From Bosea vaviloviae (lineage in GTDB: Bacteria > Pseudomonadota > Alphaproteobacteria > Rhizobiales > Beijerinckiaceae): a DNA stretch of 64,000 nt. This document shows, one piece after another, positions 43,478-51,967 of this stretch. Made by a program: the position numbers and the translations under genes. Under the pieces are notes generated by a model. That model was not told the DNA's origin. It made no database searches and saw nothing but the letters and a program-made list of their open reading frames with translations. The first letter of the stretch is position 1. Every line of letters begins with the position of its first letter. The DNA lies in NCBI RefSeq assembly GCF_001741865.1, contig NZ_CP017147.1:4951001-5015000 (forward strand). The letters are read 5' to 3'.

Positions 43478-44230
43478 TTAGCGCCCGCCCGCCACGCGCA
43501 GGATCACGCCCGTCGTGTAGGCCGAGGCCTCCGAGAGCAGGAACAGGATCGATTCCGCGATCTCGTCGGGCGTCGCGACGCGCTTGAGCGGGATCGTCGG
43601 CGCGATGCGCGCGACGCGGCCGGGCTCGCCGGAGGACATCGCATGGATATCGGTTTCCGTCATGCCCGGCGCGACCGCGTTGACCCGGATGCCGGCCGGA
43701 GCCAGCTCTTTGGCGAGTCCGATGGTGAGGGAGTCGATCGCGCCCTTGGAGGCGGCGTACCAGACGAATTCGCCGGGCGAGCCGAGCGTGACCGCCGCTG
43801 AGGAGATGTTGACGATCGCCCTTCCCTTCGCCTCGGCATTGGCTCCGAGCGCGCGGGCAGCCTCACGCGCGACCAGGATCGCGCCGGTGACGTTCACGTC
43901 GATGCAGGCACGGATCACGCCCGTATCGGCCTCGGCGAGCGAGCTCGCCTTGCCGGTAATGCCGGCATTGTTGACGACATGGCTGAGCGGCCCCAGCGCC
44001 GCCTTCGCTTCGGCGAAGACGCGGATGATGTCGGTCGCGCTCGCCATGTCGCCCTGGAGCGCCACGGCCCTGGCCCCGGCGGCCTCGCAGGCCGCGACGA
44101 CCTCGGCGGCTGCATCGGCGTTGCTCTGATAGTTCACCGCGACATCATAGCCGCGCTTGGCCGCCATGATCGCGGTCGCGGCGCCGATGCCACGGCTGCC
44201 GCCGGTGACGAGAAGGACGGGGCGGTTCAT
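43478..44230 (-). CDS. Short-chain dehydrogenase/reductase
   Basis: A 250-residue classical SDR from ATG 44230 with GGAG upstream. Cofactor motif TGGSRGIG (9-16), NNAGITG in the middle, and the catalytic triad in NISSAAVTLGSPGEFVWYAASK (Ser, Tyr, Lys). The C-terminus has the usual IRVNAVAPGMTETDIH. The sequence resembles glucose- or 3-oxoacyl-reductase-like members used in many pathways. It has no linked pathway gene, so its substrate is unknown. Confidence 0.92.
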   Translation of the reverse strand: MNRPVLLVTGGSRGIGAATAIMAAKRGYDVAVNYQSNADAAAEVVAACEAAGARAVALQGDMASATDIIRVFAEAKAALGPLSHVVNNAGITGKASSLAEADTGVIRACIDVNVTGAILVAREAARALGANAEAKGRAIVNISSAAVTLGSPGEFVWYAASKGAIDSLTIGLAKELAPAGIRVNAVAPGMTETDIHAMSSGEPGRVARIAPTIPLKRVATPDEIAESILFLLSEASAYTTGVILRVAGGR

Positions 44231-44254
44231 GGGAGGCTCCTTTTCAATGAAACA

Positions 44255-44374
44255 CCCGCAGCCCTCATCCTGAGGAGCGAGCCAGGGGCTCGCGTCTCGA
44301 AGGATGCTTCAGAGCGCACTGGAACATCCTTCGAGACTAAGCCTGACGACGCTCCTCAGGATGAGGGCTGCGGG
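44255..44374. repeat. Dispersed inverted repeat, CCCTCATCCTGAGGAGC type
   Basis: The 25-base perfect arms at 44255-44279 and 44350-44374 contain CCCTCATCCTGAGGAGCG and its complement. A second inner pair, TCTCGAAGGATG/CATCCTTCGAGA, extends the stem. It lies between the SDR gene and the rpsI terminator. A partial relative with TTCATCCTGAGG occurs near 35450. Confidence 0.8.
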
Positions 44375-44387
44375 AGGGCAATAGAAA

Positions 44388-44417
44388 CGAAAAGGGCGGC
44401 TCTTGCGAGCCGCCCTT
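44388..44417 (-). terminator. Terminator of the rplM-rpsI operon
   Basis: On the minus strand AAGGGCGGCTC, loop GCAA and GAGCCGCCCTT are followed by TTTCG, 27 bases after the rpsI stop. A classical Rho-independent structure. Confidence 0.88.
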
Positions 44418-44443
44418 CCACATACCGGACCGTCGTAAAACGA

Positions 44444-44923
44444 TCAGCGCTTCGAGAACTGGAAGCTGCGGCGGGCCTTGGCCTTACCGAACTTCTTACG
44501 CTCGACGACACGCGAATCGCGGGTCAGGAAGCCTTCCTTCTTGAGCGGGCCGCGAAGCTCGGGCTCGTAGAAGGTCAGGGCCTTGGAGATGCCGTGGCGC
44601 ACCGCGCCGGCCTGGCCGGAGAGGCCGCCGCCCTTGACCGTGACGACGACGTCGTACTGGGTCAGGCGATCGACATGCTGCAGCGGCTGCTGCAGGACCA
44701 TGCGCAGCACCGGGCGGGCGAAGTAGACCTCCTGGTCACGCGTGTTGACCGTGATCTTGCCCGAGCCGGGCTTGATCCAGACGCGGGCAATCGCGTTCTT
44801 GCGCTTGCCGGTGGCATAGGCGCGGCCCTGGGCGTCGATCTTCTTGACGTGGACGGGAGCGTCGGGCTGGGTCGACTTCGCGACCTGGCCGAGCTGCTCG
44901 AGAGACTGAAGAACCTCGGCCAT
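44444..44923 (-). CDS. rpsI: 30S ribosomal protein S9
   Basis: 159 residues, longer than E. coli S9 by the N-terminal extension common in alphaproteobacteria. The domain shows [21 protein letters not shown], the central [19 protein letters not shown], and the C-terminal tail [30 protein letters not shown], whose final Ser-Lys-Arg reaches the P-site tRNA. It starts two bases after the rplM stop, the universal L13-S9 pair. Confidence 0.98.
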   Translation of the reverse strand: MAEVLQSLEQLGQVAKSTQPDAPVHVKKIDAQGRAYATGKRKNAIARVWIKPGSGKITVNTRDQEVYFARPVLRMVLQQPLQHVDRLTQYDVVVTVKGGGLSGQAGAVRHGISKALTFYEPELRGPLKKEGFLTRDSRVVERKKFGKAKARRSFQFSKR

Positions 44924-44925
44924 GA

Positions 44926-45387
44926 TCAGACCCTCGCATTCTTGCGGTTGAGCGCAGCGACGTCGAGCGTCTCCGGCGACTGGGCGGCGTGAGGATGCTC
45001 AGCGCCCTTGTAGACGCGCAGGTTGCCGAGGATCTGGCGGAAGAGCGGGCCGCGCGGGAGCATGCGCTCGACGGCCTTCTCGACGATACGCTCAGGGAAG
45101 CGGCCTTCGAGAATGAACTTGGCCGAACGCTCCTTGATGCCGCCGGCATAGCCGGTGTGGTGGTAATAGACCTTCTGGTCGAGCTTGCGCCCGGTCAGAA
45201 CCACCTTATCGGCGTTGACGATCACGATATTGTCGCCGCAGTCGACATGCGGGGTGTAATTGGCCTTGTGCTTGCCGCGCAGGCGCATCGCCACGATGGT
45301 GGCGAGACGGCCGACGACCAGCCCGGAGGCATCGATCACAACCCACTTTTTTTCGACGTCGGCGGGCTTCAGCGACATGGTCTTCAT
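44926..45387 (-). CDS. rplM: 50S ribosomal protein L13
   Basis: 153 residues from ATG 45387, where AAGGGG lies upstream and family sequence begins ([15 protein letters not shown]). The signature is [18 protein letters not shown] with [16 protein letters not shown], and [20 protein letters not shown] near the end. It is an early-assembly 50S protein and is cotranscribed with rpsI. A strong promoter and a 5' leader hairpin lie upstream at 45424-45484. Confidence 0.98.
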   Translation of the reverse strand: MKTMSLKPADVEKKWVVIDASGLVVGRLATIVAMRLRGKHKANYTPHVDCGDNIVIVNADKVVLTGRKLDQKVYYHHTGYAGGIKERSAKFILEGRFPERIVEKAVERMLPRGPLFRQILGNLRVYKGAEHPHAAQSPETLDVAALNRKNARV

Positions 45388-45423
45388 CGCAGCACCCCTT
45401 CGGTTAGCTTGAAAAAAGGACAA

Positions 45424-45443
45424 GCCGCCGGGAACCCGGCGGC
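45424..45443 (-). promoter_or_regulatory. Leader hairpin of the rplM-rpsI mRNA
   Basis: The nine-base perfect arms GCCGCCGGG and CCCGGCGGC with a two-base loop lie 37 bases upstream of the rplM start and downstream of its promoter. It may be a ribosomal-protein leader used for autoregulation; that role is inferred only. Confidence 0.5.
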
Positions 45444-45455
45444 GATGTGAGGCGG

Positions 45456-45484
45456 TGGTTAAGGGGCTGCCGCGGCTATGTCAA
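45456..45484 (-). promoter_or_regulatory. Promoter of rplM-rpsI
   Basis: On the minus strand TTGACA (45484-45479), a 17-base spacer and TAACCA (45461-45456). The -35 box is a perfect consensus, fitting a strong ribosomal-protein promoter. Confidence 0.7.
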
Positions 45485-45628
45485 GGCAATCCGTCAGCGC
45501 GAACAGCCGGGAAAACTCATGTTTTCAAACGACATGCGGCAAAAGGTATCCAGATACCGCATAAGATCGCAATTGATCCCTGTTGCATCGCGCCGAGCTT
45601 TCGCAATCATGCGGCAGGAGGACCATCC

Positions 45629-46438
45629 ATGAACAAGAAACCGCTTGCCATGAACAAGAAACCGCTTGCCAGCGCCCTGCTCGCTCTGAGCCTCACAGCC
45701 TCGCCCTTCGCTCTCACCTCGCCGGCCTCGGCGGAGGTCCATGTCATCAGCTCCGGCGGCTTCACCGCAGCTTATAAGGAACTCGTCGCCGGCTGCGAGG
45801 TGAAGATCGGCCAGAAGGTTGTCAGCGCCTATGGCGCCTCGATGGGGGCCGCTCCCGACGCCATTCCCAACCGGCTGGCACGCGGCGAACCCGCCGATAT
45901 CGTCATTCTGGCCAGCGACGCCTTCGACAAGCTGGTCAAGGACGGCAAGGGCATGCCCGGCAGCCGGGTCGATCTCGTGCGCTCAGCGATCGGCCTCTCG
46001 GTCAAGGCCGGCGCGCCCAAGCCCGACATCTCGACGGTGGAGGCGCTGAAGAAGACGCTGCTGGAGGCGAAGTCGATCGCCTATTCCGCCAGCGCCAGCG
46101 GAACCTATCTCTCCGAGGAGCTGTTCCCCAAGCTCGACCCCAGCGGCCAGGTCATGGCCAAGTCGAAGAAGATCTTCAGCGAGCGCGTCGGCACGGTGGT
46201 GGTGCGCGGCGAGGCCGAGCTCGGCTTCCAGCAGGTCAGCGAGCTGGTCACGATCGACGGGCTGGATTTCGTCGGCACGCTGCCCGAGGAGGTCCAGCGC
46301 GTGACGGTCTTCTCGGCGGGGCTGGCGGCAGGGTCGAAGGAGCCGGAAGCGGCGAAGCAGCTGATCGCCTGCCTGGGTTCGCCGGAGGCCGCGCCGGTGA
46401 TCAAGAAGACCGGGCTGGAGCCGCTGCCCCAGAAGTGA
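45629..46438 (+). CDS. ModA-like periplasmic substrate-binding protein
   Basis: 269 residues from ATG 45629 with AGGAGG seven bases upstream. The signal peptide is preceded by an exact duplication: MNKKPLA occurs twice because a 21-base unit is repeated in tandem. The mature part has the PBP fold of molybdate-binding ModA relatives (VHVISSGGFTAAYKELV, GEPADIVILASDAFDKL, YSASASGTYLSEEL). No modB or modC is adjacent, so it is an orphan binding protein; the oxyanion or organic ligand is unknown. It is divergent from rplM. Confidence 0.85.
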   Translation: MNKKPLAMNKKPLASALLALSLTASPFALTSPASAEVHVISSGGFTAAYKELVAGCEVKIGQKVVSAYGASMGAAPDAIPNRLARGEPADIVILASDAFDKLVKDGKGMPGSRVDLVRSAIGLSVKAGAPKPDISTVEALKKTLLEAKSIAYSASASGTYLSEELFPKLDPSGQVMAKSKKIFSERVGTVVVRGEAELGFQQVSELVTIDGLDFVGTLPEEVQRVTVFSAGLAAGSKEPEAAKQLIACLGSPEAAPVIKKTGLEPLPQK

Positions 46439-46460
46439 GCGGCAAGGGCGATCCCTCTCC

Positions 46461-46548
46461 GTCATGCTCGCCCTTGTGGCGAGCATCTACGTCGTGAAGG
46501 CCCGCCCGGAAGAAGACGTGGATGGTCGGGACAAGCCCGACCATGACG
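46461..46548. repeat. Dispersed repeats, GTCATGCTCGCCC and GACGTGGATGGTCGGG types
   Basis: The first element is GTCATGCTCGCCCTTGTGGC followed by GAGCATCTACGTC (46461-46493). The second is GAAGACGTGGATGGTCGGGA with CCCGACCATGACGG (to 46548). The same pair recurs at 51840-51932. Confidence 0.75.
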
Positions 46549-46616
46549 GCCAAGGTCAGCGCCCAGCGGGTTGCGAAAGCCGCATCGAGCGCCGAATCCG
46601 CCTATGCAACTGGCCC

Positions 46617-46647
46617 TTGACTTAGAGTGCGCTCGAACTTGTATCCA
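46617..46647 (+). promoter_or_regulatory. MerR-type promoter with 19-base spacer
   Basis: TTGACT (46617-46622) and TATCCA (46642-46647) are separated by 19 bases that contain the imperfect dyad GAGTGCGCTCGAAC. The overlong spacer with a dyad between the boxes is the hallmark of promoters that a MerR-family protein activates, here the gene just downstream. Confidence 0.65.
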
Positions 46648-46676
46648 GATCAGCGTCACGACGAACAAGGCAAACC

Positions 46677-47108
46677 ATGAAGATCGGGGACCTCGCGAGG
46701 CGCACGGGATTATCGACGCACACGATCCGCTATTACGAGCGGATCGGGTTGCTGCCCTACGCATCGCGCGCCTCCTCGCAGCAGCGCGAATACGATGCCT
46801 CCATCCTGGTCTGGATCGAGTTTCTCGGCCGTCTCAAGACGACCGGCATGCCGATCCGCGACAAGCTGCGTTATGCGCGTTTGCGCGAGCGCGGCCCGGA
46901 GACCCAGCTGGATCGCCGCATCCTGCTGGAGGAGCACCGGGCCAAGGTCCGGACCCATATCGCCGAGCTTCAGGCCTGCCTTGCCGTCCTCGACACCAAA
47001 ATCGCCGGCTATGCCGGCTCCGACATGGTGGAGAAGAACGATGATGCTGCAACAGAACGGCGCAAACGAGCGGTTCGAGAGGGGCTTGCGCGCCCTCTCC
47101 GAGATTGA
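46677..47108 (+). CDS. MerR-family transcriptional regulator
   Basis: A 143-residue regulator. The N-terminal winged helix is textbook (MKIGDLARRTGLSTHTIRYYERIGLLP), followed by a coiled-coil dimerisation helix (about 80-115). There is no Cys cluster for metal binding, so it belongs with AdhR/YhdM-like members that respond to aldehydes or other organics. Its end overlaps the next gene by 68 bases. A 19-spacer promoter directly upstream suggests autoregulation of this three-gene operon. Confidence 0.92.
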   Translation: MKIGDLARRTGLSTHTIRYYERIGLLPYASRASSQQREYDASILVWIEFLGRLKTTGMPIRDKLRYARLRERGPETQLDRRILLEEHRAKVRTHIAELQACLAVLDTKIAGYAGSDMVEKNDDAATERRKRAVREGLARPLRD

Positions 47109-47457
47109 CGGCCATGCCGGCGAGAAGGTTGTCAATCAGCTCGCCAATATCGCTCCGGATTTCGCGCGCTACGTGATCGAGTTCCCCTTCGGCGACATCT
47201 ATTCCCGCCCGGGCCTCGATCTCCGAAGCCGCGAGATTGCAACCATTGCGGCACTGGCCGCACTCGGGAATGCCACACCGCAATTGAAGGTCCATATCGA
47301 GGCGTGCCTGAATGTCGGGGTCAGCCGAGAGGAGATCGTCGAGGTCCTGATTCAGATGGCCGTCTATGCCGGCTTTCCCGCCGCGGTGAACGGGCTTTTC
47401 GCCGCGAAGGAGGTCTTTGCAGCCAGAGGCGACGCCGGGCGGGAGCGCGCGGCATGA
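47041..47457 (+). CDS. Carboxymuconolactone decarboxylase family protein
   Basis: A 138-residue all-helical protein from ATG 47041 (ATG 47044 also possible), with GGAGAAG upstream inside the merR gene. It shows the family core: DLRSREIATIAALAALGNATPQLKVH, then GVSREEIVEVLIQMAVYAGFPAA. The AhpD-type CxxC pair is missing, so it is not a peroxidase; it resembles decarboxylase or gamma-carboxymuconolactone-like members often paired with MerR regulators. The reaction is unknown. Confidence 0.88.
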   Translation: MMLQQNGANERFERGLRALSEIDGHAGEKVVNQLANIAPDFARYVIEFPFGDIYSRPGLDLRSREIATIAALAALGNATPQLKVHIEACLNVGVSREEIVEVLIQMAVYAGFPAAVNGLFAAKEVFAARGDAGRERAA

Positions 47458-48296
47458 TGATGTCCAACGTCCGCATCGTTATCGCCGGCAGCCTCGCTGC
47501 CCTCTCCCTGGCTCCCCTTCCGGCTCCGTTCGCCTCGCCGTCCATCGCGCAGGAAAGCCCCTCACCCGCGCGCCCTCAAGCCTTGTGGAGCGGGTTCAGT
47601 TCTCCGGTCGGAATGGGTTTTGATTCGACCGGGAATCTCTATGTCGCGGAATGGAGTGCCGGACGGGTCTCCCGGATTGACCCCCAAGGCAATCGCTCCA
47701 CCTTCGCCGATGAGCTCTCCGGCCCATCGGGACTGACGATCGGGCCTGACGACTCGATCTATGTTGCGTCCTATTCTCGCGATGAAATCTATCGTTTCAC
47801 CCCAGATGGTGCCCGAAGCGTTCATGTGACTGGGCTCGCCACGCCAGCCGGCCTCAGTTTCGACCGTGCGGGACGGCTGATCATCGCCAATCGGCGCACC
47901 AATCAGATCCTTGCGGTGACAGAAACCCGGCAGCTCGTCGCGGTGATCGACGGACTGAACATCCCGGTCGGAGCCGTGCAAACGCCGGACGGCGGCCATG
48001 TCGTCTCGAATCTCGGCGGTGGCGTTACGATCCTTCGCCCCGACGGCACGCGCATCGAGGCCGGCTCCGCCTTCGCCACCCCCGGTCCGGGCGTCGCGAT
48101 GACTAGGGAAGGACGCGTTTTCGTCGTAGACTACGGAGGCACCACGGTTCGCGAAATTCTTCCCGATGGCCGCAACCGCGCCATTGCGGAGGGCTTGAGG
48201 AGCCCGGTCGGGCTGACCCTGACCCCGGATGGCCGTTCCCTGCTGACCGCCGCCTGGGGAGACGGGACGATCTATCGGATCTCAATTCCCGATTAG
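47454..48296 (+). CDS. Exported NHL/SMP-30-like beta-propeller protein
   Basis: 280 residues from ATG 47454, which overlaps the upstream stop (ATGA), so translation is coupled. The signal peptide ends near SIAQES. Repeated blades are visible, each with a G-x-LYVA or similar strand: DSTGNLYVAEW, PDDSIYVASYSRDEIYRF, DRAGRLIIANRRTNQI, EGRVFVVDYGGTTVREI and the final DGTIYRI. Such Vgb/SMP-30-like propellers act as lactonases or binding scaffolds in the periplasm. Its operon with a MerR protein and a lactone-type enzyme hints at sugar- or aromatic-lactone metabolism. Confidence 0.85.
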   Translation: MMMSNVRIVIAGSLAALSLAPLPAPFASPSIAQESPSPARPQALWSGFSSPVGMGFDSTGNLYVAEWSAGRVSRIDPQGNRSTFADELSGPSGLTIGPDDSIYVASYSRDEIYRFTPDGARSVHVTGLATPAGLSFDRAGRLIIANRRTNQILAVTETRQLVAVIDGLNIPVGAVQTPDGGHVVSNLGGGVTILRPDGTRIEAGSAFATPGPGVAMTREGRVFVVDYGGTTVREILPDGRNRAIAEGLRSPVGLTLTPDGRSLLTAAWGDGTIYRISIPD

Positions 48297-48318
48297 TGCG
48301 GTTTTCGACCTGACTGAA

Positions 48319-48444
48319 CCGTCATTGCGAGCACCGGGTCTTGCCTTCGGCAAGCCCGAGTACAGGCTCCGCGAAGCAATCCAGGAGCGGCAGAACTCTA
48401 CGTCCTCCTGGATTGCTTCGTCGCTTCGCTTCTCGCAATGACGG
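48319..48444. repeat. Dispersed inverted repeat, CGTCATTGCGAG type
   Basis: The outer arms CGTCATTGCGAG and CTCGCAATGACGG and inner arms CGAAGCAATCCAGGAG and CTCCTGGATTGCTTCG form a long hairpin. It sits between convergent genes. Confidence 0.85.
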
Positions 48445-48491
48445 GTCCGTGTTTCCCTCGGATCGAAAACGGCATCTAGGGCGCAGGTCTC

Positions 48492-48920
48492 TCAGCGCTC
48501 GGCGGGGATCGAATAAGTCCCCGTCGCGTGGCAAACCATCTCGCTCTCGCCTTGCGAGAACAGCGAGACCTCGCCGACCGCCAGCCGCCTGCCGAGCTTG
48601 AGCAGCCTCGCCTCGGCGATCAGCGCCGCCTGCCCGGGCTTGCGCAGGAAATTGTAGTTGAGGCTCGTCGTCACCGCGAGCGCGACCGGGCCGATCTGGG
48701 CCAGGATGGCCGCATAGAGCGCCAGATCCGCCAATGCCATCATGGTCGGCCCCGAGATCGTACCGCCGGGGCGCAAATGGCGCTCATGATAGTCGCAGCG
48801 CATGCGCGCGCTCATCGGCCCGACATCCTCGATGAAATAGGTGCGCCCGCCATAGTGGAGCTGCGGGAACACCTGTTCGAGAAAAGCCTCCAGTTCGGCG
48901 ACGGTCATGCGGGTGGTCAT
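48492..48920 (-). CDS. PaaI-family hotdog thioesterase
   Basis: 142 residues from ATG 48920. A hotdog fold is indicated by the helix and strand HERHLRPGGTISGPTMMALADLALYAAIL, in which the conserved Gly-Gly and Asp mark the acyl-CoA site, then SLNYNFLRKPGQAALIAEARLLKLGRRLAVGEVSLFS. Members hydrolyse acyl-CoA, often phenylacetyl-CoA derivatives. It is convergent with the MerR operon and divergent from the GNAT-enoyl-CoA hydratase pair. Confidence 0.9.
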   Translation of the reverse strand: MTTRMTVAELEAFLEQVFPQLHYGGRTYFIEDVGPMSARMRCDYHERHLRPGGTISGPTMMALADLALYAAILAQIGPVALAVTTSLNYNFLRKPGQAALIAEARLLKLGRRLAVGEVSLFSQGESEMVCHATGTYSIPAER

Positions 48921-49052
48921 GGTGCTCGGGCGCGCCTCTCGGAATGAGCTTTCCTGCCCTTGCAGCATGACTGTCCAGCCCGGACAATAGCAGGGTGCGC
49001 GAAATCAGCTTGCAGATTTCAGGGCCTCAAGCCCTTCCAAGGAAGACACGCA

Positions 49053-49622
49053 ATGTCAGGCGTCTACAGCTTCCAGATTCCTTTGCTCCAAACCGCGAGA
49101 CTGACCTTGCGGGCGATCAGGCCAGAAGACCACCCTCAACTGATGGCTCTCGCCCACGATCCAGACGTCGCGGAGTTCATGCATGAAGGTCCGCCTCCGT
49201 CAGAGAGCGATGTCTGGAATCGCATGGCCAACGCACTCGGGCAGTGGGCCTTACGCGGCTACGGAATGATGGCACTCGAGGATCGCGACGGCTTCGTTGG
49301 TCGAGTTGGCTTCTTTCATCCTTATGGCATCCGCGAACCGCTATTCGTCTATGCGATCGCCAAGCGCGGATGGGGAAAGGGGTACGCGACAGAAAGCGCG
49401 CGAGCTGCGCTGAATTGGCTGTTCGAGATGAGGCAACTACAGCGCGTCACTGCCTATATTGATCCGCAAAATGTAAGTTCAACCCGCGTTGCCCAGAAAC
49501 TGGGTGCTATGCCAAACGGGACAACCAGCTGGGCTGGCGCTATCGTTGATGTATGGACCTTTGAACGAGGTGAGGCCCCCCAACGAAGTAAGGCAACGCC
49601 GACGCGAAAGACCATGCCATGA
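49053..49622 (+). CDS. GNAT acetyltransferase, RimJ/RimL-like
   Basis: 189 residues from ATG 49053 with AAGGA nine bases upstream. It opens LLQTARLTLRAIRPED, has the acetyl-CoA loop AKRGWGKGYATESARAAL (around 108-125), and the late VSSTRVAQKLGA motif. The codon choice in 49040-49600 is less GC-biased than in the next gene, which may point to recent acquisition. It overlaps the enoyl-CoA hydratase start by four bases (ATGA), so the two are translationally coupled. The substrate is unknown. Confidence 0.88.
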   Translation: MSGVYSFQIPLLQTARLTLRAIRPEDHPQLMALAHDPDVAEFMHEGPPPSESDVWNRMANALGQWALRGYGMMALEDRDGFVGRVGFFHPYGIREPLFVYAIAKRGWGKGYATESARAALNWLFEMRQLQRVTAYIDPQNVSSTRVAQKLGAMPNGTTSWAGAIVDVWTFERGEAPQRSKATPTRKTMP

Positions 49623-50431
49623 ATGCCCATACCGGACCCCAAACCGCGCCAGCGCTGCTGCGCAGCGATGTGGACGGCGTCGCGACGCTGACGCTGAACC
49701 GCCCGCAATCGCGCAATCCGCTGAGCGAGGCGATGCTGGCGGCGCTGAGCGAGGCCTTCACCATGATCGCAGGCGACCGCAGCGTGCGCGCCGTCGTGCT
49801 CAGCGCCGCGGGACCGGTGTTCTGCGCCGGGCATGATCTGAAGGAGATGAGCGCGCATCGCGCCGATGCGGATCGCGGCCGCGCCTATTTCACCGACATC
49901 CTCGGGCGCTGCTCGGCGATGATGCAGCAGATCACCAGCCTGCCCCAGCCTGTGATCGCTGCCGTCGAAGGCACCGCGACAGCCGCCGGCTGCCAGCTCG
50001 TGGCGAGCTGCGATCTCGCAGCCGCGGGCTCGCAGGCAAAATTCTGCACGCCGGGCGTCCATATCGGCCTGTTCTGCTCGACGCCGATGGTGGCGCTCTC
50101 GCGCAATCTCGCGGCCAAGCACGCGCTGGAGATGTTGCTGCTCGGCGAGATGGTGCCGGCGCCTGAGGCCGCGCGGATGGGACTGGTGAACCGCGTCGTC
50201 CCGGCGGGCGAGGCCCTGGCGGAGGCGCAGCGCCTTGCCGGTGTGATCGCCTCGAAATCCCCGGCCACCGTCAAGATCGGCAAGCGTGCCTTCTACGAGC
50301 AGCGCGAGATGGGCTTGAGCGCGGCTTATGATCACGCCTCGGCGGTGATGGTCGAGAACATGCTCGCGCGCGACGCCGAGGAGGGCATCGGCGCCTTCAT
50401 GGATAAGCGCCCACCGGTGTGGGAGAGCTAG
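49619..50431 (+). CDS. Enoyl-CoA hydratase/isomerase family protein
   Basis: A 270-residue crotonase-fold protein. It has LTLNRPQSRNPLSEAMLAAL, the oxyanion-hole strand VFCAGHDLKEM, and the second oxyanion Gly in AAVEGTATAAGCQLVASCDL. The catalytic acidic residue of classical hydratases is not obvious (FCTPGVHIGLFCSTPMVAL), which matches ECHDC3-like members of uncertain activity. It lies just before isovaleryl-CoA dehydrogenase, so participation in branched-chain acyl-CoA degradation is plausible. Confidence 0.9.
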   Translation: MNAHTGPQTAPALLRSDVDGVATLTLNRPQSRNPLSEAMLAALSEAFTMIAGDRSVRAVVLSAAGPVFCAGHDLKEMSAHRADADRGRAYFTDILGRCSAMMQQITSLPQPVIAAVEGTATAAGCQLVASCDLAAAGSQAKFCTPGVHIGLFCSTPMVALSRNLAAKHALEMLLLGEMVPAPEAARMGLVNRVVPAGEALAEAQRLAGVIASKSPATVKIGKRAFYEQREMGLSAAYDHASAVMVENMLARDAEEGIGAFMDKRPPVWES

Positions 50432-50433
50432 CT

Positions 50434-50475
50434 AGATAGGGCACAGCCCGAAAAGCGGGAACCGGTTCTCGGGCC
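50434..50475. repeat. Dispersed palindromic repeat, CCGAAAAGCGGGAACCGG type
   Basis: A short relative of the GCGAAAAAGTGGG family: GCCCGAAAAGCGGGAACCGG followed by TTCTCGGGCC, just after the enoyl-CoA hydratase stop. Confidence 0.7.
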
Positions 50476-50604
50476 GATGCGGCATCAAAGCACTCCCCTC
50501 CTGGGCGGTTCCGCACGGTTCTGCGCGCTGACAGGCTCCGTTTCCGGGCTATAACGCAAGCTAAGAGCGATCACAGCGCGCCAGCCAATCCGGGAGATCA
50601 GACC

Positions 50605-51777
50605 ATGCTCGCCAACGCACCGCGCCCCTTTAATTTCGACCTCGGCGAGACCGCCGACGCGATCCGCGACACGGTCCACGCCTTCGCGCAGGAGAAGATC
50701 GCGCCGCGCGCCGAAGAGATCGACAAGACCAACACCTTCCCGCGCGATCTCTGGCCGCAAATGGGCGCGCTCGGCCTGCACGGCATCACGGTGAAGGAGG
50801 AGGATGGCGGTGCAGGGCTCGGCTATCTCGAGCATGTCGTGGCAATCGAGGAGGTTTCGCGCGCCTCGGCTTCGGTGGGCCTGAGCTACGGCGCCCATTC
50901 CAACCTCTGCATCAACCAGATCGCCCGCAACGGCAATGCGGCGCAGAAGGCGAAATACCTGCCCAAGCTGATCTCCGGCGAGCATGTCGGCGCGCTCGCC
51001 ATGTCCGAGCCGGGAGCAGGCTCCGATGTCGTCTCGATGAAGACGAAGGCGGTCAAGAAGGGCGACCGCTATGTGCTCACCGGCAACAAGATGTGGATCA
51101 CCAACGGCCCGGTCGCCGAGACGCTGGTGGTCTACGCCAAGACCGATCCGGAGGCCGGTTCGCGCGGCATCTCGGCCTTCCTGATCGAGAAGGGCATGAA
51201 GGGTTTCTCGACCGCCCAGAAGCTCGACAAACTCGGCATGCGCGGCTCCGACACCTGCGAACTCGTCTTCGAGGAGTGCGAGGTTCCCGAAGAGAACCTG
51301 CTCGGCTCAGTCGGGCGCGGCGTCAATGTGCTGATGTCGGGGCTCGATTATGAGCGCGTCGTGCTCTCGGCCGGACCGCTCGGCATCATGCAGGCGGCGC
51401 TCGACGTGGTCATGCCCTATGTCCATGAGCGCAAGCAGTTCGGCCAGGCAATCGGCGAGTTCCAGCTCGTCCAGGGCAAGCTCGCCGACATGTATGTGAT
51501 GATGAACGCCTGCAAGGCCTATGTGTACGCCGTCGCAAAAGCCTGCGACCGCGGCGAGACCACCCGCGAGGACGCCGCCGGCGCGATCCTGATCTCGGCC
51601 GAGAAGGCGACGCAGATCGCGCTCGACGCGATCCAATTGCTCGGCGGCAACGGTTACATCAACGACTACCCGACCGGGCGTTTGCTGCGCGACGCCAAAC
51701 TCTACGAGATCGGTGCCGGCACCAGCGAGATCCGGCGCATGCTGATCGGGCGGGAATTGTTCCAGAAGACGAAGTGA
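50605..51777 (+). CDS. ivd: Isovaleryl-CoA dehydrogenase
   Basis: A 390-residue acyl-CoA dehydrogenase from ATG 50605 with GGGAG upstream. The sequence is very close in style to leucine-pathway [27 protein letters not shown], then [38 protein letters not shown] and the FAD-binding WITNGP. The catalytic Glu lies in GLDYERVVL (about 250), the position specific to isovaleryl-CoA dehydrogenase. It converts isovaleryl-CoA to 3-methylcrotonyl-CoA, the substrate of the carboxylase encoded at 21106 and 32615, and passes electrons to ETF. Confidence 0.93.
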   Translation: MLANAPRPFNFDLGETADAIRDTVHAFAQEKIAPRAEEIDKTNTFPRDLWPQMGALGLHGITVKEEDGGAGLGYLEHVVAIEEVSRASASVGLSYGAHSNLCINQIARNGNAAQKAKYLPKLISGEHVGALAMSEPGAGSDVVSMKTKAVKKGDRYVLTGNKMWITNGPVAETLVVYAKTDPEAGSRGISAFLIEKGMKGFSTAQKLDKLGMRGSDTCELVFEECEVPEENLLGSVGRGVNVLMSGLDYERVVLSAGPLGIMQAALDVVMPYVHERKQFGQAIGEFQLVQGKLADMYVMMNACKAYVYAVAKACDRGETTREDAAGAILISAEKATQIALDAIQLLGGNGYINDYPTGRLLRDAKLYEIGAGTSEIRRMLIGRELFQKTK

Positions 51778-51788
51778 CGGCCACAGAC

Positions 51789-51932
51789 CGTCATGCTCGG
51801 GCTTGACCCGCGCATCTCCGGACGGGATGTCTCCACGGCGTCATGCTCGCCCTTGTGGCGAGCATCCACGTCTTGAACACCCCTCATCGACCGGCGAAGA
51901 CGTGGATGGTCGGGACAGGCCCGACCATGACG
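51789..51932. repeat. Cluster of GTCATGCTCG and GACGTGGATGGTCGGG dispersed repeats
   Basis: Three elements in a row: GTCATGCTCGGGCTTGACCC (51790), GTCATGCTCGCCCTTGTGGC with GAGCATCCACGTC (51840-51872), and GAAGACGTGGATGGTCGGGA (51896-51932). The last two repeat the arrangement at 46461-46548. Confidence 0.75.
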
Positions 51933-51967
51933 AGCGAATACCTCCCGAGAATGACGTGGTGACCTGA

